Assembly (NCBI RefSeq): GCF_005405005.1
Contig: NZ_BJDH01000005.1
Span: 62,001 to 126,000, forward strand
Source of the DNA: Lactiplantibacillus daoliensis
GTDB taxonomy: Bacteria > Bacillota > Bacilli > Lactobacillales > Lactobacillaceae
Reading direction: 5' to 3'
Length of the DNA: 64,000 bases
The position numbers and the translations under genes are program-made. The notes under the pieces were generated by a model, which saw nothing but the letters and a program-made list of their open reading frames with translations, was not told the origin of the DNA and did not search any database. Numbering within the stretch: the stretch's first letter is position 1; the number at the start of each line of letters is the position of its first letter. Below are positions 36,373 through 45,385 of the stretch, piece by piece.

Positions 36373-36732
36373 ATGGCTCGAGTAAAAGGTGGAACTGTAA
36401 CACGCAAACGTCGTAAGCGCGTTTTAAAATTAGCTAAAGGTTATCGTGGTGCTAAGCATATCCAATTTAAGGTTGCTAAGGACCAAGTAATGAAGTCATA
36501 CGAATACGCATTCCGCGATCGTAAGAAGCGTAAGAGTGACTTCCGTCGTCTCTGGATCGCCCGTATCAATGCGGCTGCTCGTATGAGTGACATTAGCTAC
36601 AGTCAATTAATGCATGGTTTAAAGCTTGCTAACATCGATATGAACCGTAAGATGTTGGCTGACTTAGCTGTTAACGATGCTGATGCTTTCAAAGCATTGG
36701 TTGAAGAAGCTAAGAAAGCACTTGCTGCTTAA
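36373..36732 (+). CDS. rplT: 50S ribosomal protein L20
   Basis: 119 residues, very basic. [19 protein letters not shown] and RIWIAR-type segment [11 protein letters not shown] are diagnostic. L20 is essential for early 50S assembly and also represses its own operon through the upstream leader. AGGAGG precedes the ATG. Confidence 0.97.
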   Translation: MARVKGGTVTRKRRKRVLKLAKGYRGAKHIQFKVAKDQVMKSYEYAFRDRKKRKSDFRRLWIARINAAARMSDISYSQLMHGLKLANIDMNRKMLADLAVNDADAFKALVEEAKKALAA

Positions 36733-36761
36733 TTAGAATTTAAACCTACGTTAAGTAGGGT

Positions 36762-36793
36762 AGAGCCGTCATCAGCTGATGACGGCTCTTTTC
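36762..36793 (+). terminator. Terminator after rplT
   Basis: Perfect 12-bp arms (36762-36773 with 36778-36789) and 4-nt loop, TTTT tail. Confidence 0.85.
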
Positions 36794-36806
36794 GTTTGGG
36801 TAATAA

Positions 36807-36860
36807 AATAGCGGGCAACCCGCGGCTTGCTTTAATCAAGTCGTGGATTGCCCGCTATTG
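36807..36860. terminator. Long hairpin between rplT and the convergent membrane gene
   Basis: The perfect 12-bp arms AATAGCGGGCAA and TTGCCCGCTATT close a 30-nt interior with further pairing (CTTG/CAAG and CGCGG-like stems). It probably ends the minus-strand gene at 36915; the T-rich tail on that strand is short. Confidence 0.5.
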
Positions 36861-36914
36861 TTAATAATTGCATTAAACTAAAACTGAAATAGCGTCGTGT
36901 TTACGTATTTCAAT

Positions 36915-37250
36915 TTAATAATTTGAAAATAGTAGTGAAGCGAAAAGCGCGATAAAGGCAAAATAGGCTAAGAGACCAATAATCCAAAGAATGAAAAAGA
37001 CTAAACCAGCACGATTCCAAGTCTTTTGAACGGCCTTGAAAGTTTCAATGTCGGTGTAGTTGCCCTTTTGCCAAGCCCAACCATTACCTTTAAACCCTAC
37101 AATAAAGAACCAAACGAGATTGAAGATAGGGATTAAGACAAGTAGTGGCAGGTATGATTTATTCCCGATACCCCAAAAAATATTGAACATGAAGGCGCCC
37201 CAGTTCCAGCCTTTCACTTCATCAGGGATTTGCTTACCATTTTCTTCCAT
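36915..37250 (-). CDS. Small membrane protein of unknown family
   Basis: 111 residues. A charged start (MEENGKQIPDEVKGWNWG) is followed by two close hydrophobic segments (YLPLLVLIPIFNLVWFFIVG) and a final one (LVFFILWIIGLLAYFAFIALFASLLF). The N-terminal WNWGAFMFNIFWGIGN motif with polar/aromatic residues is common to a group of small lactobacillus membrane proteins often labelled, without support, as ribonuclease G. The start at 37250 has GGAGGA ten bases upstream. Its role is unknown; it stands alone. Confidence 0.65.
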   Translation of the reverse strand: MEENGKQIPDEVKGWNWGAFMFNIFWGIGNKSYLPLLVLIPIFNLVWFFIVGFKGNGWAWQKGNYTDIETFKAVQKTWNRAGLVFFILWIIGLLAYFAFIALFASLLFSNY

Positions 37251-37507
37251 TATGATCATTCCTCCAAAATAAGATTCGCTGGTGCCTAACGGTGTTAAGT
37301 TGGTCAAGCACAGCGAGTAATAGTATACCTGAAAGCTATACAAATTGGTAGGGCTAATTATTAAAGGCAGCAATCAATCCCAGCAGTTAACTTTATGGCG
37401 GATTATTTCATAGCAAGGCTGTTTGCCTCTTTTTTACCGATTGATCGGGTAACCCGGAGGTATATCACACACTCAACTGAAGTGATTGACTGACCTTTTG
37501 AAAATAG

Positions 37508-37533
37508 AAAAAAAGCATCCGACTAGCGGATGC
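37508..37533 (-). terminator. Terminator of the exopolysaccharide synthase gene (minus strand)
   Basis: On the minus strand: GCATCCG (37527-37533) loop CTAGT then CGGATGC (37515-37521), followed by TTTTTTT. Confidence 0.8.
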
Positions 37534-37551
37534 TCCATAAAATCAGTTAGC

Positions 37552-38853
37552 TTACGTGGTGTGCTTACGTACTGGACTAACCCAAGTGCCGCTCCCATAA
37601 CCCATAATTGTTTTAATTGCTGGAATTAAAGTCATTACTAAGGCTAGGGCGTTAACTTGCCAGTAAACGAGCATGTATAATGGCATGAAAATCAGGTATT
37701 TGAATTTACGTCCGCGGTCATCGACAATCAGTGCGGAAAGCAGTTGTAGCAATCCGGCAAACATTTCGAAGGTGACGAAGATAAAGGCCATACAGAACAT
37801 GTGATATAACCGCTCATAATTACCTGTGAAGATAAACATGACAAATGACAGGACAAACAAGATAGTCGAGACAAAGAAGAATAATGACCAGATGATACTT
37901 AGCGTTTGATCAGTAATGAAGGCCATCTGTTTTAAGTAACGGCCTGGATGGCGCATGACGCGTCCGAAGTTAGTGAGTAAGACTTCGGTGCCACCTTTAG
38001 CCCAACGTTTCCGTTGATGGTAGAGGGCTTTAAGTGACTCTGGCACATTCATGTAAAAGAGAATGTCGGGTGAAAAGACGGTGGTCCAACCGTTAAGTTG
38101 ATGGTCCCAGGCAATACTGATATCTTCAGTGGCCCGATCTTGACGGAATAAACCAACGTCGATTAGTGCATCACGCCGATACATGGTATTGGCACCGCTA
38201 TAAGCGTACATATTACCTAGTGCGCTGACTTGGCTCCGTTTGATGACCCCAACGATACTTGAAAATTCAACAGTCTGTGATTTTGCAATTAATTTACTCC
38301 GGTTTTGAACATCCATGTTAGCGGTGACCGCTGCGACGTTCGTATGTTCTTCACCAATGAAATAATTCATATATTTCCAAAGGGCATCTGGTTCTGGAAT
38401 CGAATCGGCATCATTGCTTAAAATGAACTCGCCCTTAGCAAAGCTGACGCCGACATTGAAGGCATGCGCCTTGCCTTAATTTTTTTCAATTGTGATGACA
38501 CGCAGGTTCGCGTATTTCTTTTGCAGTTCCGCTAAGATTTGTGGGGTTTCATCGGTTGACCCATCATCCGTGACTAACACTTCAAAGTTGGTGTAATTCA
38601 AACTGTTCATTAAATAATCAATTGTGTGAGCAATCATGACCTCTTCATTGTGCGCTGGAATCATAATAGTGATGAACGGCTGATCCTTGGGGGCCAACTC
38701 GTAGAATTTCGTATGCCGATGCCGATAAACGGTTTGGTAACAAATGACGCCCATGAACCAGGCGAAGGCGCCTAAAATCGGATAGGAGACGAGTAACAGC
38801 AAGACGAAATTCCAGATACTTTCAAAAGGTTTTAAGGTTTGTAGGACTTCCAT
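37552..38853 (-). pseudogene. PgaC/BcsA-like processive glycosyltransferase, interrupted by one in-frame stop
   Basis: Reading from 38853, a GT2 synthase starts with two membrane helices, the GT-A start PFITIMIPAHNEEV and TDDGSTDE, then meets TAA at 38476-38478 after residue 125 (VITIEKN, stop). Immediately after the stop the same frame continues without any other interruption: GKAHAFNVGVSFAKGEF, LSNDADSIPE, ANTMYRRDA, ATEDISIAW, HQRKRWAKG, then four or more membrane helices to 37552. These are the D, DxD, TED and QxxRW motifs of processive polysaccharide synthases (PNAG, cellulose, hyaluronan). The only defect is the one codon, likely once CAA or AAA. The upstream neighbour is a PgaD-like protein. 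Alternative: two separate short proteins, which is unlikely. Confidence 0.85.
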
Positions 38854-38856
38854 CAG

Positions 38857-39375
38857 CTACTTTTCCTCCTCTTTGTATAAGTCGTGAATTTCGTTAACTG
38901 CCAAATTTTGTTCCGGCTTCACGTGATAGCTCCGGACGTTTTCGCGAAATTCCTTGTTGCCGAACCGTGCTGTATAAAAAGCTTCCAAGTGTTGTTTACG
39001 CGCTAACATTTTGGGCTCATCATACTGAATGGCCTTTTCAACGTGCTGTTTGACACGGTGATTATTGTGAATCGTTGAAATAATAACAATAACGGCTAGA
39101 ATAATAAAAGCGATGATAAAGAACCGGTCAAAAAAGTAGAAGAGCGTCCGACCTTCCTCGTAGCGCCAGGCATGCAAGAAACGTTGATTGTTGATCAGTA
39201 AGGTTGACGAAATTGTCCAGTAGACTGGTATTGCGACACAAATCCAAAAAACGATCGCCATGACTGTTTGCCAAACTTTAGTCCACAAGTGACCTTTGTC
39301 AAAATAGTTATCAATGACGTATTGTTTCATGATGTCGTTTTTATCAAGAGGTTGTTTCGTTTCTTTTTCTGACAT
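38857..39375 (-). CDS. PgaD-like membrane partner of the synthase
   Basis: 172 residues, two hydrophobic helices (about residues 38-63 and 86-110) with a cytoplasmic-type charged C-tail (KHVEKAIQYDEPK). It ends three bases before the synthase start, so both come from one mRNA. In PNAG systems a small two-helix protein (PgaD/IcaD) supports the PgaC/IcaA synthase; this protein has the right size, shape and position but little motif to prove it. AAGGAGA precedes the ATG. The N-terminal part is EKETKQPLDKNDIMKQYV. Confidence 0.6.
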   Translation of the reverse strand: MSEKETKQPLDKNDIMKQYVIDNYFDKGHLWTKVWQTVMAIVFWICVAIPVYWTISSTLLINNQRFLHAWRYEEGRTLFYFFDRFFIIAFIILAVIVIISTIHNNHRVKQHVEKAIQYDEPKMLARKQHLEAFYTARFGNKEFRENVRSYHVKPEQNLAVNEIHDLYKEEEK

Positions 39376-39740
39376 ATGAAGTTCTCCTTATAAGATTTAT
39401 TTTTAACAGCTTAAATATACGCTTTCAGTAAATGATTGTGAATAAGCTTGCAAATTGTGGTTGAGTATAATTCTTGTAAACGTTGGTTGGCCGAAAAACT
39501 GGTTTGGTGACGAACCGTAACTGCTGCGGGGTGATCAATTGATGTAACGGCTTGATTAATAAAAGTTGCACATTTATTTAAAACCCTCTATTATTAAAAG
39601 ATAACTGAATTTATCGTCCCAGTCATCGAAAAAAGGCGAGCAAGCCCCGCTATTAAAAGGGTGCCGGAGTATGATAAAATAAGCAGGTGGGGTCTGACTA
39701 AGTGTCAGTACCAATGACAACAGAAGTGAAGGGGAAAACG
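39376..39740. other. Intergenic region between the PgaD-like gene and yqeG
   Basis: 365 bases without a gene. It must hold the promoters of both divergent genes. On the plus strand a TATGAT/TAAAAT cluster at 39670-39680 is the best -10 candidate for yqeG, without a clear -35. I see no riboswitch or strong hairpin. Confidence 0.5.
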
Positions 39741-40268
39741 ATGATAAATCAATTTAAACCAACTTGGATGATACCAGCAATCTATAATATTACCGCAGCG
39801 CAACTCCGTGAAAAGGGCATTAAGGCCGTGTTCGCCGATCTCGACAACACGTTGATTGCCTGGGATAATCCAGATGGTACCCCGGAACTTAAAAAGTGGA
39901 TGCATGGGCTACAAGATGCCGGCATTCCTTTAGTTGTCGTTTCAAATAATTCAGAAAAACGGATTGCGAAAGCCTTAACGGCCTTAGGGCTACCATATGT
40001 GTCGCGAGCCTTAAAACCGTTACCATTTGGCATTCAAAAAGCGCGTCGCAATCTAGGACTACGTCAAAGTGAAGTAATCATGGTTGGTGATCAATACATC
40101 ACCGATATGTGGGCAGCTCATTCAGCCGGCGTTCAAAGTGTGTTAGTCAAACCGTTGGTGACAACGGACGCTTGGAATACGCGGATTAACCGTTTCTTTG
40201 AGCAATTTATTAAAGCTCGGCTTGCCCATCGTTATCCAGAAAAGCATTTTCAGGAGGAACTTAAATAG
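39741..40268 (+). CDS. yqeG: YqeG, HAD-superfamily phosphatase (subfamily IIIA)
   Basis: 175 residues. HAD motifs: motif I VFADLDNTLIAWD, motif II VVSNNSEKR, motif III/IV PLPFGIQKA and VGDQYITDMWAA. Relatives hydrolyse phosphatidylglycerophosphate. The start at 39741 has AAGGGGA; the reading frame is open earlier but lacks a site. It is the first gene of the yqeG-yqeH-yqeI-nadD-yqeK-rsfS-yqeM series. Confidence 0.9.
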   Translation: MINQFKPTWMIPAIYNITAAQLREKGIKAVFADLDNTLIAWDNPDGTPELKKWMHGLQDAGIPLVVVSNNSEKRIAKALTALGLPYVSRALKPLPFGIQKARRNLGLRQSEVIMVGDQYITDMWAAHSAGVQSVLVKPLVTTDAWNTRINRFFEQFIKARLAHRYPEKHFQEELK

Positions 40269-41404
40269 TGAGTGAAACAACTCAAGAAACTTTATATTGT
40301 ATTGGCTGTGGGGCAGCTATTCAAACGACTGACCCCGATGCAGCTGGGTATACCCCTGCATCAGCCCTCAAGAAATCGTTGGAAAATGAGTCACAAGACT
40401 TGTATTGTCAACGCTGTTTCCGGCTACGCCATTACAATGAAATCGTGCCAGTTAATTTAACTGATGATGATTTCCGGCGTTTGTTAGCGACGATTCGTGA
40501 AGCTGACGCCTTGGTCGTCTATGTCGTGGATATTTTTGACTTAAATGGGAGTATTATTCCTGGATTGCAACGATTTGTTGGGAATAATCCCGTCCTGTTA
40601 GTTGGGAATAAAGAAGATGTCTTGCCACGTCAATTACGGCGGACCAAGCTGCGTGAATGGATGAACCAACAAGTTCGTGCACAAGGAATTAAACCAGTCG
40701 ATGTCGCATTGACTAGTGCTAAAAAAGGTCATGCCATTGATGACCTGCTGGCGATGATTGACAAGTATCGTCGGGGACGTGATGTTTACGTTGTCGGTGT
40801 AACCAATGTTGGTAAATCAACGTTGATCAACCGGATTATTGCGAATAACACCGGTTTAAAAGACTTGATTACGACGTCGCGATTCCCAGGCACGACCTTG
40901 GATAAGATCGAGATTCCGTTAGATGATGGGCATAAGATGGTGGATACCCCCGGGATCATCCATCAGGCACAAATGGCCCATGTTTTAAGTGGCGATGATT
41001 TGAAATTGGTTTCACCACAAAAGGAAATTCGGCCAAAAGCTTACCAGCTTGGCAATGGACAGACTTTATTCTTAGGCGGGGTAGCCCGTTTAGATATCGT
41101 GGATACTGTTAAGCCAGCCGGGATCGTCTATGTCGATAATAATTTGACCTTGCATCGTACTCGAACCGAAAACGCTGATAATTTCTACACGAAGCATGTT
41201 GGCGAGTTGATTACGCCACCAACTGGTGATGCGGTCGCTGATTTTCCACCACTAGTTCGGCATGAATTTAAAACGACTGAAATTAGTGATGTGGTCTTTG
41301 AAGGCCTAGGTTGGGTCACCGTACCGGCAGAGACTCGAGTAGCCGGTTGGGCACCTAAAGGCGTGGACGTGTTAACGCGGCCCGCAATGATTAATAAGAA
41401 CTAG
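40268..41404 (+). CDS. yqeH: YqeH, circularly permuted ribosome assembly GTPase
   Basis: 378 residues, GTG start overlapping the yqeG stop with AGGAGG upstream. There is an N-terminal zinc finger (CIGCGA ... CQRCFRLRHYNE). The GTPase motifs are in permuted order: G4 VGNKEDVL, G5 TSAKK, then G1 GVTNVGKSTLINR and G3 DTPG. It is needed for 30S assembly. It lies between yqeG and yhbY-type yqeI as in Bacillus. Confidence 0.95.
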   Translation: MSETTQETLYCIGCGAAIQTTDPDAAGYTPASALKKSLENESQDLYCQRCFRLRHYNEIVPVNLTDDDFRRLLATIREADALVVYVVDIFDLNGSIIPGLQRFVGNNPVLLVGNKEDVLPRQLRRTKLREWMNQQVRAQGIKPVDVALTSAKKGHAIDDLLAMIDKYRRGRDVYVVGVTNVGKSTLINRIIANNTGLKDLITTSRFPGTTLDKIEIPLDDGHKMVDTPGIIHQAQMAHVLSGDDLKLVSPQKEIRPKAYQLGNGQTLFLGGVARLDIVDTVKPAGIVYVDNNLTLHRTRTENADNFYTKHVGELITPPTGDAVADFPPLVRHEFKTTEISDVVFEGLGWVTVPAETRVAGWAPKGVDVLTRPAMINKN

Positions 41405-41413
41405 GAGAATTTA

Positions 41414-41728
41414 ATGGAAAACTTACGAGGAAAGCAAAAACGTTATTTACGGAGTCAGGCACATCATTTACGCCCACTATTTTCAGTTGGGAAAAATGGT
41501 CTGACTGCCGACTGGCTTGAACAATTAGTTGGGGCCATGGATAAACGTGAACTGATCAAAGTAAATATTTTACAAAACTCAGATGTCACGATTGAAGAAG
41601 TTAAAAATGCGATTGAAAGCAAAACGCCAATTACAGTGGTGCAAACGATTGGTCACGTTTTAGTTTTATATTTACCATCATCACACGAAGAATTTCAAAA
41701 ACTTTCATTAGAAGTCGCAAAGATCTAG
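41414..41728 (+). CDS. yhbY: YhbY-family RNA-binding protein (CRM domain)
   Basis: 104 residues. The CRM domain has the RSQAHHLRPLFSVGKNGLT opening, close to the family's GxxG loop, and KVNILQNS, then IESKTPITVVQTIGHVLVLYLP. It binds pre-50S ribosomal RNA. It follows yqeH by 9 bp. The Bacillus name is yqeI. Confidence 0.93.
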   Translation: MENLRGKQKRYLRSQAHHLRPLFSVGKNGLTADWLEQLVGAMDKRELIKVNILQNSDVTIEEVKNAIESKTPITVVQTIGHVLVLYLPSSHEEFQKLSLEVAKI

Positions 41729-41741
41729 GGAGGGATTTTTA

Positions 41742-42383
41742 GTGAAGACGGTTAGTCAAACCGCGACGAAAGTAATGGCAGAGGTTGTTACTGATTTACC
41801 ACAACGTCGTGTTGGCATTATTGGCGGAACGTTCAATCCACCGCATTTAGGTCATTTAATTATGGCGCAGCAGGTGGGTGATCAATTGGGATTGGATGAG
41901 GTTCGGTTTATGCCAGACGCGCAACCACCCCATGTTGATGAAAAAAAGACGATTCCAGCGCAAGACCGCGCGAACATGGTCCAGCGAGCAATTGCTGATA
42001 ATCCGTTATTTAAACTAGAAACGGCCGAACTAAAACGTGGCGGTAAAAGTTATACTTATGATACGATGAAAGCGTTAAAGGCTCAGCATCCTGACACCCA
42101 GTACTACTTCATTATTGGTGGCGATATGGTGGACTACTTGCATACTTGGTCACGTATTGATGAACTCGTGAAGTTAGTGACGTTTGTTGGCATTAAACGA
42201 ACCGGTTATCCAACGACGAGTCAGTATCCAGTTATTTGGGTTGATGCGCCGCTGGTGGATATCAGTTCGACGCAGATTCGCCACAAAGTCAGTCAGGGGC
42301 ATACGGTCCGTTATCTCGTACCGGATGCGGTTGCTGAGTATATAAAGGAGCATCACTTGTATGAAACAAAACCAACCAATTGA
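41742..42383 (+). CDS. nadD: Nicotinate-nucleotide adenylyltransferase
   Basis: 213 residues, GTG start with GGGAGGG upstream. Nucleotidyl transferase motifs GIIGGTFNPPHLGHL and the closing DISSTQIRHKVSQG (ISSTxIR) are exact. It makes deamido-NAD. Its end overlaps yqeK by 23 bp. Confidence 0.95.
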   Translation: MKTVSQTATKVMAEVVTDLPQRRVGIIGGTFNPPHLGHLIMAQQVGDQLGLDEVRFMPDAQPPHVDEKKTIPAQDRANMVQRAIADNPLFKLETAELKRGGKSYTYDTMKALKAQHPDTQYYFIIGGDMVDYLHTWSRIDELVKLVTFVGIKRTGYPTTSQYPVIWVDAPLVDISSTQIRHKVSQGHTVRYLVPDAVAEYIKEHHLYETKPTN

Positions 42384-42984
42384 ATTCACTGAAGCACTTG
42401 TGCCATATACGCACGCTGAATTAGCCGCCAAGGTTGCTGAAAAGCTGACGGATAGTCGCTTCCAGCATTGCTTACGGGTTGAACAGACCAGTCGCAAACT
42501 TGCAGCACTGAATGGTGTCGATCAAGAACTAGCTGGGATTACTGGCTTGTTGCATGACTACGCCAAACAACGTTCCGATGAGACATTCATTAAGCTCATT
42601 AAAACGCGGGGCCTTGATCCGGCACTGTTGAATTACGGTAACGGCGTATGGCACGGTGTGGTTGGGGCTGAGTTAATTAAAGATGAACTTCGTATCTATA
42701 ATGAAGATATTTTAAATGCTGTGCGATTGCACACGGTTGGCGCGCCATATATGCCTAAGCTAGCACAGATCGTTTTCATGGCCGACTTTATTGAACCAAA
42801 ACGGGATTTTCCCGGGGTTGATGAAGCACGGCTAGTGACACGTAAGTCGTTGGCAGACGGGGTGCGTTATCAGATTCAACATACCCTGACTTACTTGATC
42901 AGTCAGGGCGCCCCAGTTTATCCGCAAACCTTGGCGACATATAATGCCTGGGTTGGTGGTGTTGGGACCGTACCAACCAAATAA
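42361..42984 (+). CDS. yqeK: YqeK, HD-domain phosphohydrolase
   Basis: 207 residues. The HD metal site is intact: HCLRVEQTSRKLA, ITGLLHDYAKQR (HD), VWHGVVGAEL and later VRLHTVG. YqeK-type proteins hydrolyse diadenosine tetraphosphate to ADP. AAGGAG precedes the ATG. It overlaps the end of nadD. Confidence 0.93.
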   Translation: MKQNQPIEFTEALVPYTHAELAAKVAEKLTDSRFQHCLRVEQTSRKLAALNGVDQELAGITGLLHDYAKQRSDETFIKLIKTRGLDPALLNYGNGVWHGVVGAELIKDELRIYNEDILNAVRLHTVGAPYMPKLAQIVFMADFIEPKRDFPGVDEARLVTRKSLADGVRYQIQHTLTYLISQGAPVYPQTLATYNAWVGGVGTVPTK

Positions 42985-43007
42985 AGAATGATTAAAGGGA
43001 GAATGAC

Positions 43008-43364
43008 ATGGATAGTAAAGAATTATTACAATTAACGGTCAAAGCGGCCGATGACAAACGGGCTGAAGATATCGTTGCCTTGGATGTTGCTCAAGTTAGC
43101 TTGATGGCAGATTATTTCCTCATTGTTTCAGCTGACTCCAGACGACAAGTTCAAGCGATTGCTGATAGCGTTGTGGAATTCATCCGCAAGGCCGGTTCAG
43201 ATGTTAAGAGTGTTGAAGGTCGGACTGCCGGTGAATGGGTCCTGATCGACTGCGGCGATGTGATTGTACACGTTTTCCAAAAGGATGCGCGTCAACATTA
43301 CAATCTTGAAAAATTATGGTCAGATGCGCCGTTAGTAGATGTTGATCAATGGGTAAACGCATGA
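43008..43364 (+). CDS. rsfS: Ribosomal silencing factor RsfS
   Basis: 118 residues with the RsfS hallmarks: ALDVAQVSLMADYFLIVSAD, GEWVLIDCGDVIVHVF and the final ARQHYNLEKLWSDAP. It binds L14 and stops 30S joining in starvation. It is followed by yqeM at an ATGA overlap. Confidence 0.95.
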   Translation: MDSKELLQLTVKAADDKRAEDIVALDVAQVSLMADYFLIVSADSRRQVQAIADSVVEFIRKAGSDVKSVEGRTAGEWVLIDCGDVIVHVFQKDARQHYNLEKLWSDAPLVDVDQWVNA

Positions 43365-44098
43365 TCTACCAGACGTTTGCCGAACTTTACGACGAACTCT
43401 TCGATCCAGCCATGTACCAGCAATGGCTGGATTTTGTGCGTCGTGAATTACCAGATCAATCGGGAGAAGTCTTGGAACTTGCTTGCGGAACTGGTCGCCT
43501 AGCCGTGTTGTTGGCTCAAGCGGGGTATCACGTGACCGGACTTGATTTATCCGACAACATGTTAGCCTTAGCCGAACAGCACGCTGAGGAAGCCAATGTG
43601 CCACTGCCACTAATTGAAGGCAATATGTTAGATTTGAGTGAAATTGGTCAATTTTCCGCCGTGACTTGCTTTGCCGATTCATTTTGTTATTTGCAAGAGT
43701 TGTCGCAGGTACAAACCGCGTTCACACAAGTGGCGCAACATTTGACTGCGGAGGGCAAGTTTCTATTTGATGTAATTACGCCTTATCAAACGGATGAAGT
43801 CTACCCAGGCTATATGTATAACTATCGTGACGAGGAACGGGCATTCATGTGGACGAGCTATGCGAGCGAAGACTATGTGCATGGTGCCGAACACGATTTG
43901 AGTTTCTTCATTTGGAATGCTGATAAGCAGGCATTTGATGAAGTCAGTGAACTTCATCGTGAACGGACCTATGTGTTGGCTGATTATCAACAGGCTTTGG
44001 CAGCGGCTGGTTTCAGTCAAGTCAAGGTGACGGCTGATTTTGGTCAGCATGAGCCCGATGATAAAACAACGCGCTGGTTTTTTGAGTGTCAAAAGTAG
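43361..44098 (+). CDS. yqeM: YqeM, SAM-dependent methyltransferase
   Basis: 245 residues. The SAM-binding motif is LELACGTGRLAVLLAQAGYHV then GLDLSDNMLA (split by the family's usual spacing). The ATG at 43361 shares ATGA with the rsfS stop, so I prefer it to the ATG at 43349, which is four codons longer. The substrate is unknown; position after rsfS matches B. subtilis. Confidence 0.88.
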   Translation: MIYQTFAELYDELFDPAMYQQWLDFVRRELPDQSGEVLELACGTGRLAVLLAQAGYHVTGLDLSDNMLALAEQHAEEANVPLPLIEGNMLDLSEIGQFSAVTCFADSFCYLQELSQVQTAFTQVAQHLTAEGKFLFDVITPYQTDEVYPGYMYNYRDEERAFMWTSYASEDYVHGAEHDLSFFIWNADKQAFDEVSELHRERTYVLADYQQALAAAGFSQVKVTADFGQHEPDDKTTRWFFECQK

Positions 44099-44109
44099 GT
44101 GATTTAGCC

Positions 44110-45261
44110 GTGCAAGCAGTAGGTCTGATAACTGAATATAATCCGTTGCATAATGGTCATTTGTACCATTTACAACAGGCTAAAAAGTTGACTGGGGCTG
44201 ATTGTAGCGTAGTCGTCATGAGTGGTAATTGGCTACAACGCGGCGAACCAGCAATTCTGGATAAATGGGCTCGGACTCAGCTGGCACTTGAAGCGGGGGC
44301 GGATTTGATCGTTGAATTGCCCGTTTTCTATGCCACCCAGCCGGCGCATTTGTTTGCCCGCGGTGGGGTTGAAATTCTAACTGCGCTCGGTTGCGAATCG
44401 TTAGTTTTTGGCACTGAACATCCAGACCTCAATTTTGAGGAACTAATGACGGCACTGCCAAAAACTCAGGCGGCCTTTAAACATTACAATGCTACCTATG
44501 CAACGCAGTTTAATACCGCTTTGCAGCAGTCGACGGGAGTGTCATTGACGCAAGCCAATGACATGTTGAGCTTTTGCTATTACTTAGCGAACCAACATTT
44601 CGGCAATCAGTTGAACTTGCTGCCAATTAAGCGACAAGTTGCGGTTCATAATGACGCAGCGATTCGTCCGGCCAGTGATTTTGCGAGTGGGACTGCGATT
44701 CGAGCGGCTGCCATTAATGCTGCGTGGGCTGAGATCCAGCCGGTCGTTCCGCCACAGACATTAGCGATGTTACAAACACAGCGATTACAGACTTGGGCGG
44801 ACTTTTGGCCTTATTTAAAGTACCAATTGATGACGGCTGCGGTGACACAGACCCATCAGATTGATCAGATGGCTGAGGGCTTGGAATATCGGATGAAGGA
44901 AGTTGCACAAGCGGCAACGAGTTTTGAAGATTTGATGCGGCGTGCTAAGTCAAAACGTTACACCTATACGCGCCTGCAACGGGTCGCCACGGCGGCGCTG
45001 TTGCAACTAACCGCAGCTGAGGTTCAAACGGCGCAGGCACACAATTATGTGCGGGTGTTAGGATTCAACGCGACGGGACAAGCTTATTTACATCAAGTGA
45101 AGAAGCAATTAACGTTGCCACTTTATACGAAAATTAATAAAGCGCTGCGGTTACACGGGTTAGCCCTTGATTACCGGGCCGGACGCGTCTATGAAATGGT
45201 CAACGGTCAGTCGCAAGATCTTTATCGCCGCCCAATCATGTCTTCGGGTAATATTGGTTGA
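44110..45261 (+). CDS. tmcAL: tRNA(Met) cytidine acetate ligase TmcAL (YlbM family)
   Basis: 383 residues. The adenylyl transferase motif AVGLITEYNPLHNGHL is intact and in the family's N-terminal position, with VVMSGNWLQRGEPA following. It uses acetate and ATP to acetylate the wobble cytidine of elongator tRNA-Met. GTG 44110 is chosen because the family starts at this residue; the frame is open to 44086 inside yqeM. Confidence 0.92.
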   Translation: MQAVGLITEYNPLHNGHLYHLQQAKKLTGADCSVVVMSGNWLQRGEPAILDKWARTQLALEAGADLIVELPVFYATQPAHLFARGGVEILTALGCESLVFGTEHPDLNFEELMTALPKTQAAFKHYNATYATQFNTALQQSTGVSLTQANDMLSFCYYLANQHFGNQLNLLPIKRQVAVHNDAAIRPASDFASGTAIRAAAINAAWAEIQPVVPPQTLAMLQTQRLQTWADFWPYLKYQLMTAAVTQTHQIDQMAEGLEYRMKEVAQAATSFEDLMRRAKSKRYTYTRLQRVATAALLQLTAAEVQTAQAHNYVRVLGFNATGQAYLHQVKKQLTLPLYTKINKALRLHGLALDYRAGRVYEMVNGQSQDLYRRPIMSSGNIG

Positions 45262-45328
45262 CCCTGGGTGCTTTTCTTGTTATGGTGATGAACGTTGACG
45301 GGCATTTTGACCTGTCAAGGAAAAAACA

Positions 45329-45357
45329 TTGACAAAGGATTTTTACACAGGTATAAT
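45329..45357 (+). promoter_or_regulatory. Consensus sigma-A promoter of yceD-rpmF
   Basis: TTGACA (45329-45334), 17-bp spacer, TATAAT (45352-45357): both hexamers are perfect. Confidence 0.9.
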
Positions 45358-45385
45358 TTATCACGTTGCATTAGGAGGTTTTTAA

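Noticed and set aside
37374-37510. Possible weak hairpin AAGGC/GCCT with a T-run near 37415-37435
   Set aside because: The stem is only four to five base pairs and does not follow a gene in the right direction.
39625-39700. Possible c-di-GMP-type riboswitch before yqeG, next to the exopolysaccharide genes
   Set aside because: The GEMM signature motifs are absent on both strands; only scattered GC-rich words are seen.
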